Assembly: GCA_037127255.1 (NCBI GenBank) | Contig: JBANSL010000009.1 | Location: 3,592,001-3,656,000, forward strand | Reading direction: 5' to 3' | DNA from: Persicaria tinctoria | Lineage: Eukaryota > Streptophyta > Magnoliopsida > Caryophyllales > Polygonaceae | Length of the DNA: 64,000 nt | Part shown: in pieces, positions 44,208 to 55,949 of the stretch | Layout: each line of letters starts with the position of its first letter | Position numbering within the stretch: the stretch's first letter is position 1 | Program-made: the position numbers and the translations under genes | The notes under the pieces: generated by a model | Told to the model about the DNA's origin: nothing | The model's input: the letters and a program-made list of their open reading frames with translations, nothing else | The model's database searches: none

Positions 44208-44782
44208 GAAGGTTCAAGTGGAAACAACCCTTCCCATAGAAACCCCCTACTATAGAAACTTTTAATCTAGACCGTTCATTCTTGATCAATGGTAATTGGG
44301 AAGCGGTGGCAATTTTGAAGTTTATGTGAAGTTTAAGCCTTTTTTGTTATTATCAAATCCTTCCCACATCTCCCAGTCAATCAGACGTGAAACCATGAAT
44401 ATTTTTGTGTGTATAATTGACTCAAAGTTTGATTAATATGATTGATGATTGATATTCTCTATATTCGATTGTGGTTGCTGCTGCCATTTCCGTTTGATGC
44501 TATCTTCATTTTCTTATGAGGTTTGTTGCTATCTTCATGTCTCTATTGGCTGATCTAATTTGCCATTGATTTGAGAATTCATCTAATCTGCCATTTACTG
44601 CTTCCATTTGAGAACATTTGGTGAATTCATCTAATCTGCCACTTACTATTGGCAAGGTTTGATTGTTTTTACAATTGGTGAATTCCTTCAGTTTTTTACT
44701 TTAGCCATCAATTCTCTGTGTACCTAAAATACTCTGAAGGTTTCTGATTTCTGATTGAACAATGAAAGCTTATTTATATGAA

Positions 44783-44853
44783 AGCTTATTAGCTCAAATG
44801 GTAGAGCGATGTGTTATGATACACATGACGTGAGTTCGAATCTCGCATAAGCT
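44783..44853 (+). tRNA. tRNA-like sequence, copy 1 in the Mutator-like element
   Basis: 71 bases: acceptor AGCTTAT/ATAAGCT pairs fully; the D-arm TAGCTCAAATGGTAGAGC contains an A box; the T-arm GAGTTCGAATCTC contains a B box. The anticodon arm ATGTGT...ACACAT leaves a six-base loop, or five pairs with an eight-base loop, so decoding is doubtful. The two internal promoter boxes could still support RNA polymerase III transcription. Confidence 0.45.
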
Positions 44854-45223
44854 ACATTGGTATATTAGGCTGTGATCATCTATTATTCACCAAATTGGTG
44901 TTGCAGTGAGCAATTAATTCAAGGTTCTTTGTTAGAAAATCAATTTTATGGAGTTGTACATTTGTAGACAGCTAGATCTAAATTGAGATTTTCTTCATTT
45001 CTAGATAAAAACTTGCAAATAGAAGTTGCAAGATCTTAAAGTTGCTTCTGTTTCAGTTTAGAAATATTTATCAAGCTTAGAAAACAACGCAAAAGTAGCA
45101 AGTTGCTTCTGTTTCAATTTTCATAACATAAGTATTGCTTCTATTTCAGTTTTCAGATTTGCTTTTGTTTGAGTTTTCAGAACTTAAATTCTTGCATTTG
45201 TGTTTCTTCTATAGTGTAGAGAA

Positions 45224-45294
45224 AGCCTATATGGGATTCGAACCCATATAATGTGTATTATAACACATCGCTCTACCAATTGAGCTAATAGGCT
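45224..45294 (-). tRNA. tRNA-like sequence, copy 2 in the Mutator-like element
   Basis: 71 bases on the minus strand: AGCCTAT/ATAGGCT acceptor, TAGCTCAATTGGTAGAGC D-arm, GGGTTCGAATCCC T-arm with a consensus B box. It has the same odd anticodon arm as copy 1 (ATGTGT, six loop bases TATAAT, ACACAT). It faces copy 1 across 370 bp. Confidence 0.5.
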
Positions 45295-45555
45295 TAAAAC
45301 AGTCAAGACAATTGGACAAATTACACAATTGAACATGTAATGATGCCAGAATCATGGCTTGTCATGATAAAGATTTGAACTCAGGATCCGTTATTACTCC
45401 TACTATGGCATTTCAAACAAACAACAAGATGATTTGAATTACCAATTATGCTCAACCTATGATTCAGCAAGCAAAATCTTCACCATATCATAGAACCTAA
45501 TTTCTGTCAGGCAAAGATTATAGCACACAGAGATATCATATAGCCTAAGATAGCA

Positions 45556-46413
45556 TCATAAGGTACTCACAAAGATGTTTCCGACGTACCTTGGCATTAT
45601 CCAATCCATAAGGCCAGTAACCACAGACCAACAGGTGTAACTACACATCTTAAAGTATATGATTCTAATCAGCATTGAGCATAAATTCTGAAATTGTCTA
45701 GATCTGTTCTTCCCTATCAACGGGAATAAGTTAAGGAGATAATCCCAATTATCAGGTTCGTAGGAGCCTACAATCATAGGAATGCAGAGACCTTGTAATT
45801 GAAGAGGATTAACATACCTACCTTTGTACGAAGCCCTCTCGATTCTTGTAGAAGACATGGATGATTTTTGAGTTGCCCATCTCCACTGCCAGCGGTAACG
45901 AAAGCCACCAGCCATATCGCTCAGGGCCTCCTCAACCAAGGATCCTTCTTCTTCTGTCTCCTTTTGTGCTGGAAAAATCGGTTTGCGTTGACTAAGCAAG
46001 AAGAATCTAGTCCTGTCTTCCACAGGAGAGGAGTGGTGACTAGGTTTGATGATCAAAACCCCTGGAAACGACGAAACCGCCAGACAAAGGAGGCTTTCGA
46101 TCCCAGCAGGCCGCCAAAGTTCCGGAAACGACGCAGCAAGGGGGAAGTGGGTGACGATTTGTGCAAACCATTGGCCAGTAACCAGGGCGAAGACGAGAAC
46201 GCCCAATTGTTGCACGAGTAGACCGATACCACCAACCTTCATCACTTTCAGATTCCGACCTCTGGCCCGGCAGAACGAAGGAGAAATCTTCACCTTCGCA
46301 CCATCAGGAAACATACGGCTCTCTCGACCATGGCAAGCCAAGAATTTTGCCTCATTGATGCATAAGGATTCGAAAGACACTGAGATTGTCTTCAAGGGAG
46401 GCTTCAACTTCAA
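45556..46413 (-). pseudogene. 285-codon frame, possible captured gene fragment
   Basis: The open frame begins just inside the right inverted repeat. The first 170 residues look protein-like, with one hydrophobic stretch (GGIGLLVQQLGVLVFALVTG, about residues 60-80), then a basic, Trp-rich patch; the last 90 residues look like non-coding sequence. I do not recognise the family. An exon captured with part of its intron by the Mutator-like element is a reasonable reading, but the function is unknown. Confidence 0.35.
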
Positions 46414-46643
46414 ATTGGTTGGATTTTGCCCTATTGCAGGGCTTTCATGGAAATTTTGAGGGATTGAGGTAGGAAATTAGGTTTGGATGAAGGAGCTTTT
46501 TTTATTTTAATTAGTTTTCCTTTTATTTTAAGTTATTAAATAAGTCAAAAAATAATAGCCATTGATCAAGAATGAACGGTCTAGATTAAAAGTTTCCATA
46601 GCAATGGGTTTCTATGGGAAGGGTTGTTTCCACTTGAACCTTC

Positions 46644-46795
<152 letters not shown>

Positions 46796-47035
46796 GATCA
46801 AAAGTTAACAAGTCTTATTGTATTTTATGTTAACAAATTTTGACCCTTGATTGAGGAAAGATGGATGGCCCAGATTATTCTAAATATTAATTTAATTATA
46901 ATTTACATGCAAAATAAAAAAACCCACCCACCCTGTTAGCGCGTGAATTAAAAGGCCAGGCCTACTCCCTCTCTTTCGTCTACCCTAATCGACGCTCGCA
47001 CCTCGTCTTGCCTCGCCTCCCTCCCTCCGCTCGAT

Positions 47036-47158
47036 GTCGTCTGCTCCCTACGGCACCACCGACGAATTCGACTCCTCTGACTCCAAGGAGCCAGCCACCA
47101 CCACCCGCCCTGCAATGACTCCTTCTTCGGCTCCGCTGCAATTGGGTGAATTGTAACC
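47036..47158 (+). pseudogene. Short captured exon-like frame
   Basis: ATG at 47036 opens a 40-codon frame (MSSAPYGTTDEFDSSDSKEP...) ending TAA at about 47156. The locally high GC and the CTCGCC-rich leader resemble the first exon of a host gene, and a T-rich intron-like region follows. I do not recognise the protein. Probably a gene fragment carried by the Mutator-like element. Confidence 0.3.
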
Positions 47159-47719
47159 GACGGTGATGGATACATCATCGATGTTCGAAATCACCCAACC
47201 GTATTTTGGTCATGTTCTCATCTAATCTCTCGTCGAATTTGCCCTCGGTAAGTTCACCTGTTACTCGATCTTTCTCTCGTTCGATCACCTTTCACTTCCT
47301 AGTTTCGATTGGATACCATTTCATCTTGCATCTCTCTGAAGTAAATTTAATTTTTCATGTTTGCTGTGTGAAATTCTATACTATGACATAGGAAACTATG
47401 TTAAGGGAAATTGCAGAGAATTCATATTGATTTTTCCCCTTTTCATGTTTGCTGTGTGAAATTTAATTTTTCATCTCTCTCTTTTTCCCCTTTTTATTAC
47501 AGAGAATTCATCGAGGAGTTTTAAAATTTTGCAGTCTTGTGTTTTTCATCTGCCGACAGAGAATTAGGAAACTATGTTAAGGGCAATTGCTGATATTCAC
47601 CAGAGGAGGGCTCGTCCTATGGATTTGCAAAGAGCTCCATGGCTCCGTCTTGTGTTTTTGTCTTTGAATTTCAGGTTTTTTTTTTTATTGAATCAACATT
47701 TTTGTCTTTGTATTCGACA

Positions 47720-48130
47720 ACTTCATAGTGATATTCGGTGATAATAAGCAATTATGCGGTGGAATTCATATGATTGTTCTATTAATCTCATGTTCAGAGT
47801 CACTATTCGCCAAGTTCATAGTTTCTATTCGGTAATAATAAGGAATTATTCGGTGATAGTAAGGAATTATTCGACAAGTTCACAATTTCTATTCGGTAAT
47901 AATAAGGAATTATTCGGTGATAGTAAAGAATTATTCATATGTATGTGGTTAATTAGAGGTGGAAATCAAGAATTATATTTATATATTCTTTTAACCTAGC
48001 GAATAATTAATGTCAACTTGGCGAATAATTACTATCAGCCTGGCGAATAGTTGAAAATTGACAAACCTTTTGCTATTATTGATAACTCATATTTATAGAC
48101 GAATAATAACAATCAATTTAGCGAATAATT
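47720..48130. repeat. ATTATTCGGTGATARTAAGGA repeat field
   Basis: Imperfect units of 18-50 bases built from TTATTCGGT, GATAGTAAGG and GCGAATAATTA. A unit of about 60 bp is tandemly doubled at about 47815-47935. GCGAATAATTA copies at 47998-48130 are in the inverse sense. Confidence 0.6.
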
Positions 48131-48134
48131 ACTA

Positions 48135-48384
48135 CTACCTCCGTCCAAAAATACATTGCCTTTACTATTCACGCACGCTTTTTTAAGAAGGTAAAAACTA
48201 TATAAAATATTAAGTTTTTTATTAATTTTTTTTAATAATTAAAAACTTATTAAAAAAACTTAATATCAATAAGTTTGTAATTATTAAAAAAAATTAATAA
48301 AAAAGTTAATATTTTATATAGTTTTTAACTCCTAAAAAAGCGTGCATGAATAGTAAAAGTCCATGTATTTTTGGACGGAGGGAG
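48135..48384. mobile_element. Stowaway-type MITE nested in Mutator-like element 2
   Basis: A 250-bp unit. The ends CTACCTCCGTCCAAAAATACA and, inwards from the right, CTCCCTCCGTCCAAAAATACA are near-perfect inverted repeats, flanked by TA. The whole unit is close to a long palindrome (for example GCACGCTTTTTT against AAAAAAGCGTGC). Confidence 0.9.
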
Positions 48385-48715
48385 TATTATGCTAGCGAAT
48401 ATTTACTATTTTCCTAGCGAATATTTTCATCGAACGCATAGTGGAAGCAAAATCTCCTCATCCCCAAAAATAAAAAACGTTACCTAAAAAAATCAACGTA
48501 CGCGCTTTCTCTACAGCAAGTTGACTATGGGAAAGTCTCAATTAATTTCACCCATTCATTCCTAATCAATCAATGACCTATATTTGTTAACACAAAACAC
48601 AATAAGGGGTGTAAACACCTGACCCAACTTATATATATATATATATATATATTATATATTATATTATATTATATTATAGATGAGGCCTCTATATATTATA
48701 AATAAGGCAACATGT

Positions 48716-49742
48716 ATCTCTTATATCAATCAATTTGAGGATGTCGACAACAGAGAGTTTCCGCCCCCAAAACTTTCTTAGTGAAATCCCAAATTTTATC
48801 ATCTTTCTATCATCACCCTCACCAAATCAGGTTTGATTTGGCTGAATTGATCCCCAAACAACAATTTCGAACCCAGTTTCTTCTATTCACCTTCCCCTTG
48901 GATCGTGGGTTTGGCTTGTGCAGCCTTTCGGTGTCACTCCTCCGGCGTCTCCGGTTTTGAGGCTCCTCGGCGCCGGTTTGGATCCTCACCGGCGTCGGAT
49001 CTTGGCTCCTTCTTTTGCATATTCTCCCTCTCCTCTGGCCGCGCTCTTGGTCCGGTGGGGGTCCTGTCTTCCTATTGGCTTGGGCTTGGTCGGCGGTGAG
49101 GGTCGGGTTTCCTTCTCTCCGTTGCACTTGAGCCTGTGGAGTCTCAGGTCCCGGTCCCTCCCTCCTTGCGCGGCACGCATTTGTAGGAATCCCGGAATTT
49201 TCGGGATTGCTCCAGATTCTGGGTCGTCCTCGCTCCTGTTGTGAGGTTAAAGTTGGGTGGGGACTTGGGCTTCCACAAAAAAAAACCGAGAGAGTGTTAT
49301 ATATATATATATATTATATAAATAATGCTAGATCTACGGAATTGCTGAGGTGGTATGGTTTTCTGGCTTTGGGGCTAGCAGTGTAAAGCAGAGCTCTTCT
49401 CTTTTGTCGACGTGCGAGAGGTCGTGGACGTGATCGAAACCCGAAGGCTCGTCGGTAGAGTTCAAATCTGAGGTTTTCACTTAGTTCCACAGGGCTTTCC
49501 TGAGTGCCTCTTCCAACTGACGGACGAGATGCCATGCGTTGCTTTTGTTCTTTCATGATTAGTACTAGCCTGGGTCTGTAACTGTACTCTTGTAATTTGG
49601 TCTTTCTGGTTTGGTGTTGCATTGTATTTCACTTGTATTGACGGTTTGTTCGTCGCCGATTTCATCGGCCTCTCGATCCGCCGGGTCTGTCCGGTGCATC
49701 GAATTTTTACCTGATAAAAAAAAATAAAAAAAAAATTAAATA
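48716..49742 (+). mobile_element. Retroposed fragment with poly-A and target duplication
   Basis: Flanks AATAAGGCAACATGT (48701-48715) and AATAAGGCAACCTGT (49743-49757) match at 14 of 15 bases, and the insert ends in an A-rich tract (about 49713-49740). That is the signature of LINE-mediated insertion. An internal A-run at about 49276-49284 and a TA tract at 49301-49318 suggest two joined or nested pieces. The GC-rich half (48900-49250) has frames on both strands but no recognisable protein. Possibly a 5'-truncated LINE or a processed transcript. Confidence 0.6.
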
Positions 49743-49757
49743 AATAAGGCAACCTGT

Positions 49758-50416
49758 GTGACTGACTAATCTTCTTAGTTGAAATGTAAATATCACTCCC
49801 TTTCTCTCTAGTTCTCTCTCATTTCCTCCTCCTCATCTTTCTCTATTTGATACATTTATGTCCATTAATTTATAAGCTCATGCGCGCTATAATACAATTA
49901 CAAGTCTATAATTGAAAACAAAAAAAAAATAGACTACTTCATATCTACAAGCTAGTAGTAAATCACTCAATATTATTTATGTAGGATGCCAAATCATATT
50001 TTTTTTATTAAATAAAAATTCGATATTACACAAGTTTGATTCTCGACAGTCCGATCAACCGTCTAGAAACACAGTATAAACCAAAACAGGCTCATCGAAG
50101 CCAAACCATTAATTTCTTATCGTTCAGCATACGTAGTGTCCTAAGTGGCTAAGTTGAAATAATAAAGAGATCGAAAAGAGAAGAAATAAAATTAGGCCAA
50201 TTCAGGGAGGTTAAAATCGGAATCTCCCACAGGCCATTATGTGAAGCCCAAGTCATTTCTATTATATATTTTCCATTTAATTAACATCATGGAGAATTTT
50301 TATAATATAACTTCGTCAAATTGGAAGAACAAAACAAATAAATAATTTAACTCGTTATAAAATAAGCTATAAATCAAAAAATATCATATCGGCGTGGGCG
50401 AAGAATAGGATAACAA
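49758..50416. other. No gene seen
   Basis: AT-rich DNA without recognisable coding frames or element ends. Confidence 0.45.
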
Positions 50417-50431
50417 GGTACTGAAACAGTT

Positions 50432-50637
50432 ACCAATGACCTCTTGCCCTAGTGGTAAGGGAGAGGTAACTCTTGCAAGAGGTCAAGGGTTCAAATCTCA
50501 TTACTTAAGTCTTCATTGGCTTGGGTGAGCCTGCCTGGTGGCTTGCCCGGTTCGGGTCCTTTGCAGGCTAGGACTCGGACCCGTGGGGGATTAGTCGACA
50601 ACCTCGGAACCCCCACGTCATAAAAAAAAAAAAAAAA
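50432..50637 (+). mobile_element. tRNA-derived SINE
   Basis: A 206-bp insert with polymerase III boxes (TGCCCTAGTGG and GGGTTCAAATC), a GC-rich body and a 3' A15 run. The target duplication GGTACTGAAACAGTT is perfect (50417-50431 and 50638-50652). The last two bases of the right copy (TT) are the first bases of the LINE next door, so the SINE arrived after the LINE. Confidence 0.85.
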
Positions 50638-50705
50638 GGTACTGAAACAGTTCTTTCCGTGAGTTTATATATTTTATGCTTTATCAACCAAGTTATATAT
50701 AAGAT

Positions 50706-51091
50706 TAGACATGTCAAAACACAACCCGACCCGACCGACCCGGAAAATTTTCGACCCAAACCCGGAAATTTTGACCCGAATTTTTTTTCCGACCCGAACC
50801 AAAAAACCCCGAAATTTTCCGGGTAATCTGGGTTTCGACCCGGTGACCCGATTTACCCGATTGACCCGGTTGATTTATAATTATATATAATTAAAAAAAA
50901 TTTTATATAATTAAAATTTATCACAAAATTATCAAATCATGATTTTTAAATTTAAAAAGGAAAAAATTGGCAAACCCGAAATCGACACGAAACCCGGTCA
51001 AACCCGAGTTCGAGTCAACCCAAAAAACCCAAAACCCGTTTTACCCGAAACCCGAAGTGACCCGACCCGAATGATCCGTTTGACAGGTCTA
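50706..51091. mobile_element. hAT-type miniature element in the LINE leader
   Basis: A 386-bp insert. The ends TAGACATGTCAAAACACAAC and, inwards from the right, TAGACCTGTCAAACGGATC are typical hAT terminal repeats, flanked by a perfect 8-bp duplication TATAAGAT (50698-50705, 51092-51099). The body is full of GACCCGA/TCGGGT repeats on both sides of an AT-rich centre. Confidence 0.9.
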
Positions 51092-51225
51092 TATAAGATC
51101 AATTATCCAACTATTATTCTAAATATCCTAACAAATCTGATAATGGTTACTCAATGTTGTCAGTCATGGTTACTATATGTTTTAGAAATGCTCACAAAGC
51201 GGGTATGTATAAAATATTTTATTAA

Positions 51226-54200
51226 ATGACGAATATCGCATATTGGAATATCAGAGGTGTGAGAAAATCTAACTTGTGGCAAGACTTAGCTTATATTCAA
51301 AAAAGAAATAAATTGGATATTTTAGTCCTTGCAGAAACCAAGTCATCTGAGCCGCCAACTCAATCACTTTATATTAGATCAGGTTTTAACAATGCTCATC
51401 ATATTGCCTCAATTGGAACAAAAGGAGATTTATGGATTTTACTTAAGAATTCTAAATTTACTGAATCGTTTCAACAAATCTCAGCATCAGATAAGTACAT
51501 TATTTACCGGGTTAAAATTGATAACTTTAGTTTTATTATTACTTTCATTTATGCTCCTTCGAATCAAATAGATAAAAATAGGTTTTGCAATGAGTTATTC
51601 ATTGTCATCCATAACCAATCTCTCCCATGTTTGATAATGGGAGACTTCAATGAAATCGAATCAGGTTCTGACAAAATTGGAGGACTAATTCCGCAGGCTA
51701 ATAGATTTCTGTGAATTCAACAAATTGTGGAAGAATTAGATGTTCATACGATCCCTTGTACAGGTAGTCCAATTACGTGGAGGAAGAGTTAAAATCCTAT
51801 TGATAACATTTATGAACGATTAGATAGAGTAATGGTTCATACAGATATCTTAACACAATTCCCTAACTTATCAGTACACAATCATCCTTTTACGACTTAT
51901 GATCATTCTTTAATGTCTATGTCTATAGAAAGTATGAAAATAGGGCTGGTTCACCGTTTAAATTTGAAATGTCTTGGACTAGTAATGATAACTATAACAG
52001 ATTAGTTAAATCAACTTGGCAGAACAAGCTTCATGGGTCGTTTATGTTTACACTATTATACAAAAACATAAACTTCTTAAAAAAAAAACAAAGATCTGGT
52101 GTAAGTCTCACCCAAATAATAATTTTCCACAGATAACAAATATTGAAAATCAGCGGTTGTTACTTCAAACACAACAAATTAGTGGGAATTCAAACGATAC
52201 AATAAACATTAAACGTAATAGATTGTTAAGTAAGCGTGAAGCCCTCATGAACTTTAATAATATTTTTTGGAAACAACGAGCTAAATCTAATTTTCTAAGG
52301 TTTGGAGACAGAAATACCAAATACTACTACCAATCAATATCAAAAATAAGAAATTCTAAAAATGTCACTCGTGATTTTACAAATAAACATGGTTTATTGA
52401 TTGAGGATGAGGATCAAATATTTAGAGATGAAATTACGACTGAATTGGCTAAAAGATTCATTTCTAATAATGCACCGATTAGTAGTAATTCATATTTCCT
52501 AAATTTAATTGATCAGACCATTACTGAATCTGAAAACAGAATTTTAACACAACCTTTTTCAGATAAAGAAATTAAGGATACCCTATTCTCAATGACAGAT
52601 GATAAGTCTCCGGTCCTGATGGTTTTCCACCAGAGTTCTATAAAAAATATTGGGATATTGTCGGCAAATTAGTTTGCAAAGCTGTTCAATCATTTTTTCA
52701 TTCTAGTGTCCTACTCAATGAAGTAAATTCAACTTTTATTGCACTTATTCCAAAAATTGATACACCTAGTAACATTAACCACTACCATCCGATTAGTCTG
52801 TGTAATACTATTTATAAGGTTATCTCGAAACTTTTGGCTAACATATTATTAATCGGCTGAAGCCTATTTTACCACGTATTATTAATCCTTTTCTATGAGC
52901 TTTTGTTCAAGGTAGAAATATTCAGGATAACATACTAATAGCTCATGAGGTTTTCCATTCTTTTCATAACAAAAAAGATAAACTTGGGTGGATGGCTTTA
53001 AAGCTAGATATGGAGAAAGCTTATGACAAAATAAGCTAGAGTTTTATTCGTATTATTCTAAACAAATTTGGTTTTGATTCCAAATGGATTAATTGGGTTG
53101 TGACCTGTCTAACTCAAACTAGCTTCTTAGTTTTAGTTAATAATTTGCCGGGCCGTACATTTCATACTTATAGGAGAATTCGACAACCATTCCGGAATGG
53201 CTCACCGGAAAGGATTTGTGGGTAGTACCCATAGATCCCCGGTTCGAACCCCGGATATGGCCGCTCTTTATTTGCCAATTCAAGGGGAATTCGACAAGGA
53301 GATCCTCTTGCTCCATATATTTTTGTATTGGTTATGGAACTATTAGGGAGAATGTTGCAACAGGAATCTTTGGAATGTGACCCTTTGGCTGGAATCAAAC
53401 TTACAAATAATAGTGATCCTATTCCATTCCTTTCCTTTGTAGATGACACTCTAGTTTTTGGACGAGCTGATGATTTAAGCCTTCATACGATTAGAAATCT
53501 TCATAATACTTTCTCCAATATGTCTGGATTAACTATAAATTATAATAAAAGTTCTCTACAAGTTTATAACAATATTCCTTTCAGTAAAGCCCAATCCCTT
53601 GCCCAACAGATAAATATTGCAGTTACAAAATCAATGGTATACAACTTATTAGTGGAAGGGTTTGTAACGTCTTGTTTGATGAGGCGATAAGTAGTCTTAA
53701 AAAGCAGCTGTCAAAGTGGAAATCTAATACTCTCTCTCAAGCTGGTAGATCGGTTCTAATTCAGGCAAACCTAAATTCTAAAACAAATTATTTAATGCAG
53801 TCATTTCTTCTTCCAAAAGGAGTTCTACAAAAGATTGATCAGATCAACAAAAATTTCTTTTGGAATAAAATTCAATCAGATAACTATCATCCTCTAATCA
53901 GCTGGGAACATCTGTGTACTCCTAAAAAAGATGGTGGGTTAGGTTTTAAATCGGCTGAGAAAATTAATATTGGTATGCAAATGAAACTTCTTTGGAGAAT
54001 TATAGCTAATCCTGATAATATTTGGTCAAAGGTTATTACAGATAAATATCTCTCGACAGAATCTCTAATGGAAAGAGGCGGTTTTAAAAGTTCTTGGCAG
54101 TTTGGTAGGCTTCTTAATGTCAGAGATCTTTTCTCTAAAGGTCTTCTTTGGCTAGTGGGTAATGGGAAAACCATAAATATATGGTCTGTCATTTGGGTAA

Positions 54201-55419
54201 ATGCGCAATATCTTCAAAACTTTCGGAATGATCGTAATCCTAACTTAAAAGTTTATGATTTATTTACAAATACTAACTCTTGGGATATTGATCAATTAAA
54301 TAGTATATTCCCCTCACATATTGTTCAAGCTATTACTAATATCCATATTCCAGTAATTGATATTCTAGACAGGTTAATTTGGATTTATAGTAGTAACGGA
54401 AAATTCTCTGTTAAATCCACATCTTCTATTTCTAATACAGGAAATACTAAGAAAATTCCGGCAGACTGGATGTGGAAACTTAATATTCCTCCGAATATTA
54501 AAATTTTATTTGGAAAATTATTTTAGATATCTTACCTACTACGGCCCGTCTAAATAGATATATAAATAGAGTTCCTAGTACTTTCTCTCTTTGTAATTCC
54601 AATACAAAAGATACAAATCATTTATTGTTTAATTGTCGGATCACAAGAGCCCTTATTCAAAATCTGGGTGTTAAGTTGGGAAAATGTCAAAATATTCCAA
54701 ATTTAAAAAGTAATGTTTCAGAAAATATTTTAAATACTAGGGCTCTTAATATAGATTTTACAGACTTATGTCATTTATGGAATTCTGTTTGGGAGCTCAG
54801 AAATAGAATTATTTTTCGCAATACTTCTGATATAGGTATTATCTATGCTCTAACTCAAACTATAGACAAAATCTCATGTTGGAATAATCAGCAGGTAAAA
54901 ACGAAGTTACCTAAACGTGTTAGACCTCCTGATAAATTGATTTGGAAATGTCCTCCAATAAATGTCATTAAGATCAATGAAGATGCTTCGGTGAAAATTG
55001 ATACTCAACCGCAGGTTGGTTGTATTGTGAGGAATAATGATGGTCTAGTTCTTCGAATTCATAAATGTAACGTTAGGATGCGTTCGGTCATTCTAGCAGA
55101 AGCTTTTACAGTTTATACAGGTTTAAGACTAGCAGCGGAGATGGGGATTCGAAAAGTAATAGTTGAAAGTGATTGTGCAATCATCGTCAATGCCATCAAT
55201 CAAGTGAACAATATACCATGGGAGGTCACTCAAATAATCCAAGAGATCCATTCGTTAAGCAAAGATTTTGAGAGCGTCACAATTCAGCACTGCTATAGAG
55301 AGGCAAATGGTGCAGCTAATTTTCTTGCTAAATCTCAGTTGAATTGTAATTTTATTTTGAGTTCCTGTTGTTGTGAGTTCCAGAACATCATCTTGCGAGA
55401 TGATCATGGATGTCGTTAG
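51226..55419 (+). pseudogene. LINE ORF2 (endonuclease, RT, RNase H), broken
   Basis: The AP-type endonuclease (51226-51714) starts MTNIAYWNIRGVRK and has LAETKS and MGDFNEI. It stops at TGA where related proteins have Trp (RFLW). Pre-polymerase sequence at about 52016-52672 includes FLRFGDRNTKYYYQ. The reverse transcriptase has KLDMEKAYDK (near 53010) and FVDDTLVFGRADD (near 53440), with the conserved IRQGDPLAPY split by a SINE-like insert at 53187-53282. The connection region runs through 53672-54526. The RNase H-like domain (54625-55419) has NEDAS in place of the usual N.DGA, plus AEAF and VESD. More than six stops or shifts are present. Confidence 0.85.
53187..53282 (+). mobile_element. 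Short SINE-like insertion inside LINE ORF2
   Basis: The 96-bp insert interrupts the IRQ/GDPLAP codons and is flanked by AGGAGAATTCGACAA (53172-53186) and AGGGGAATTCGACAA (53283-53297), 14 of 15 identical. It contains TGGCTCACCGG (A-box-like) and GGTTCGAACCCC (B box) at tRNA spacing. It lacks a clear A-tail. Its family differs from the SINE at 50432. Confidence 0.75.
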
Positions 55420-55465
55420 TACATCCAATTTATTGCCAACTGTAAAAAAAAAGGTACTGAAACAG

Positions 55466-55949
55466 AACCAACAATAGTGACCTCTTCTATTTCCCTTCTT
55501 TTACCATCCAAAATTCCAAATACGAGATTCTCTAATCTAATACCCAAACCGAACCCTATCTCACATAAATATTATACCTCTAAACTAATTTAAAAAAATA
55601 TATTTAACTAATATATAGTTATTTTAACATATTTTAAAAAAATCCTAAAAAATCAGTTTACAAAAATTATGTTATAAAATAATATATATTTTTATATCTT
55701 TTTAATATATATTTACAACCTTTTTATAAAATAATATATACTTACAACCTTTTTATATCTTTTTAATTATTACAATTTTTATAATGTAATTTTTGAGATT
55801 TTTTTCAAACATGTTATAATAAACATGTACAAGTTAAATATATACTCCACATTTATGGGAATTTTTTTAAAAAAATATTCATTGAAAAATAAATAATTAC
55901 ACATTTATTTCCTACTTCAAACTATTTCCTAAAATATTCATTTGTCTCA
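55466..55949. other. AT-rich DNA, no gene seen
   Basis: Very AT-rich stretch with repeated TTTTTATATCTTTTTAAT strings. No coding frame or element ends. Confidence 0.5.

Larger units (their letters stand above)
50651..55452 (+). mobile_element. L1-type LINE, 5'-truncated and mutated
   Basis: Flanked by GGTACTGAAACAG (50638-50650 and 55453-55465) and ending in a poly-A run. Only ORF2 is present: endonuclease, reverse transcriptase and RNase H in order; ORF1 is absent. It carries a hAT miniature element in its leader and a SINE-like insertion in the polymerase. Many stops and frameshifts make it inactive. Confidence 0.9.

Noticed and set aside
48819..49244. GC-rich overlapping frames on both strands
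   Set aside because: Both strands are open because of composition; the region is within a poly-A-tailed insertion and matches no protein I recognise.
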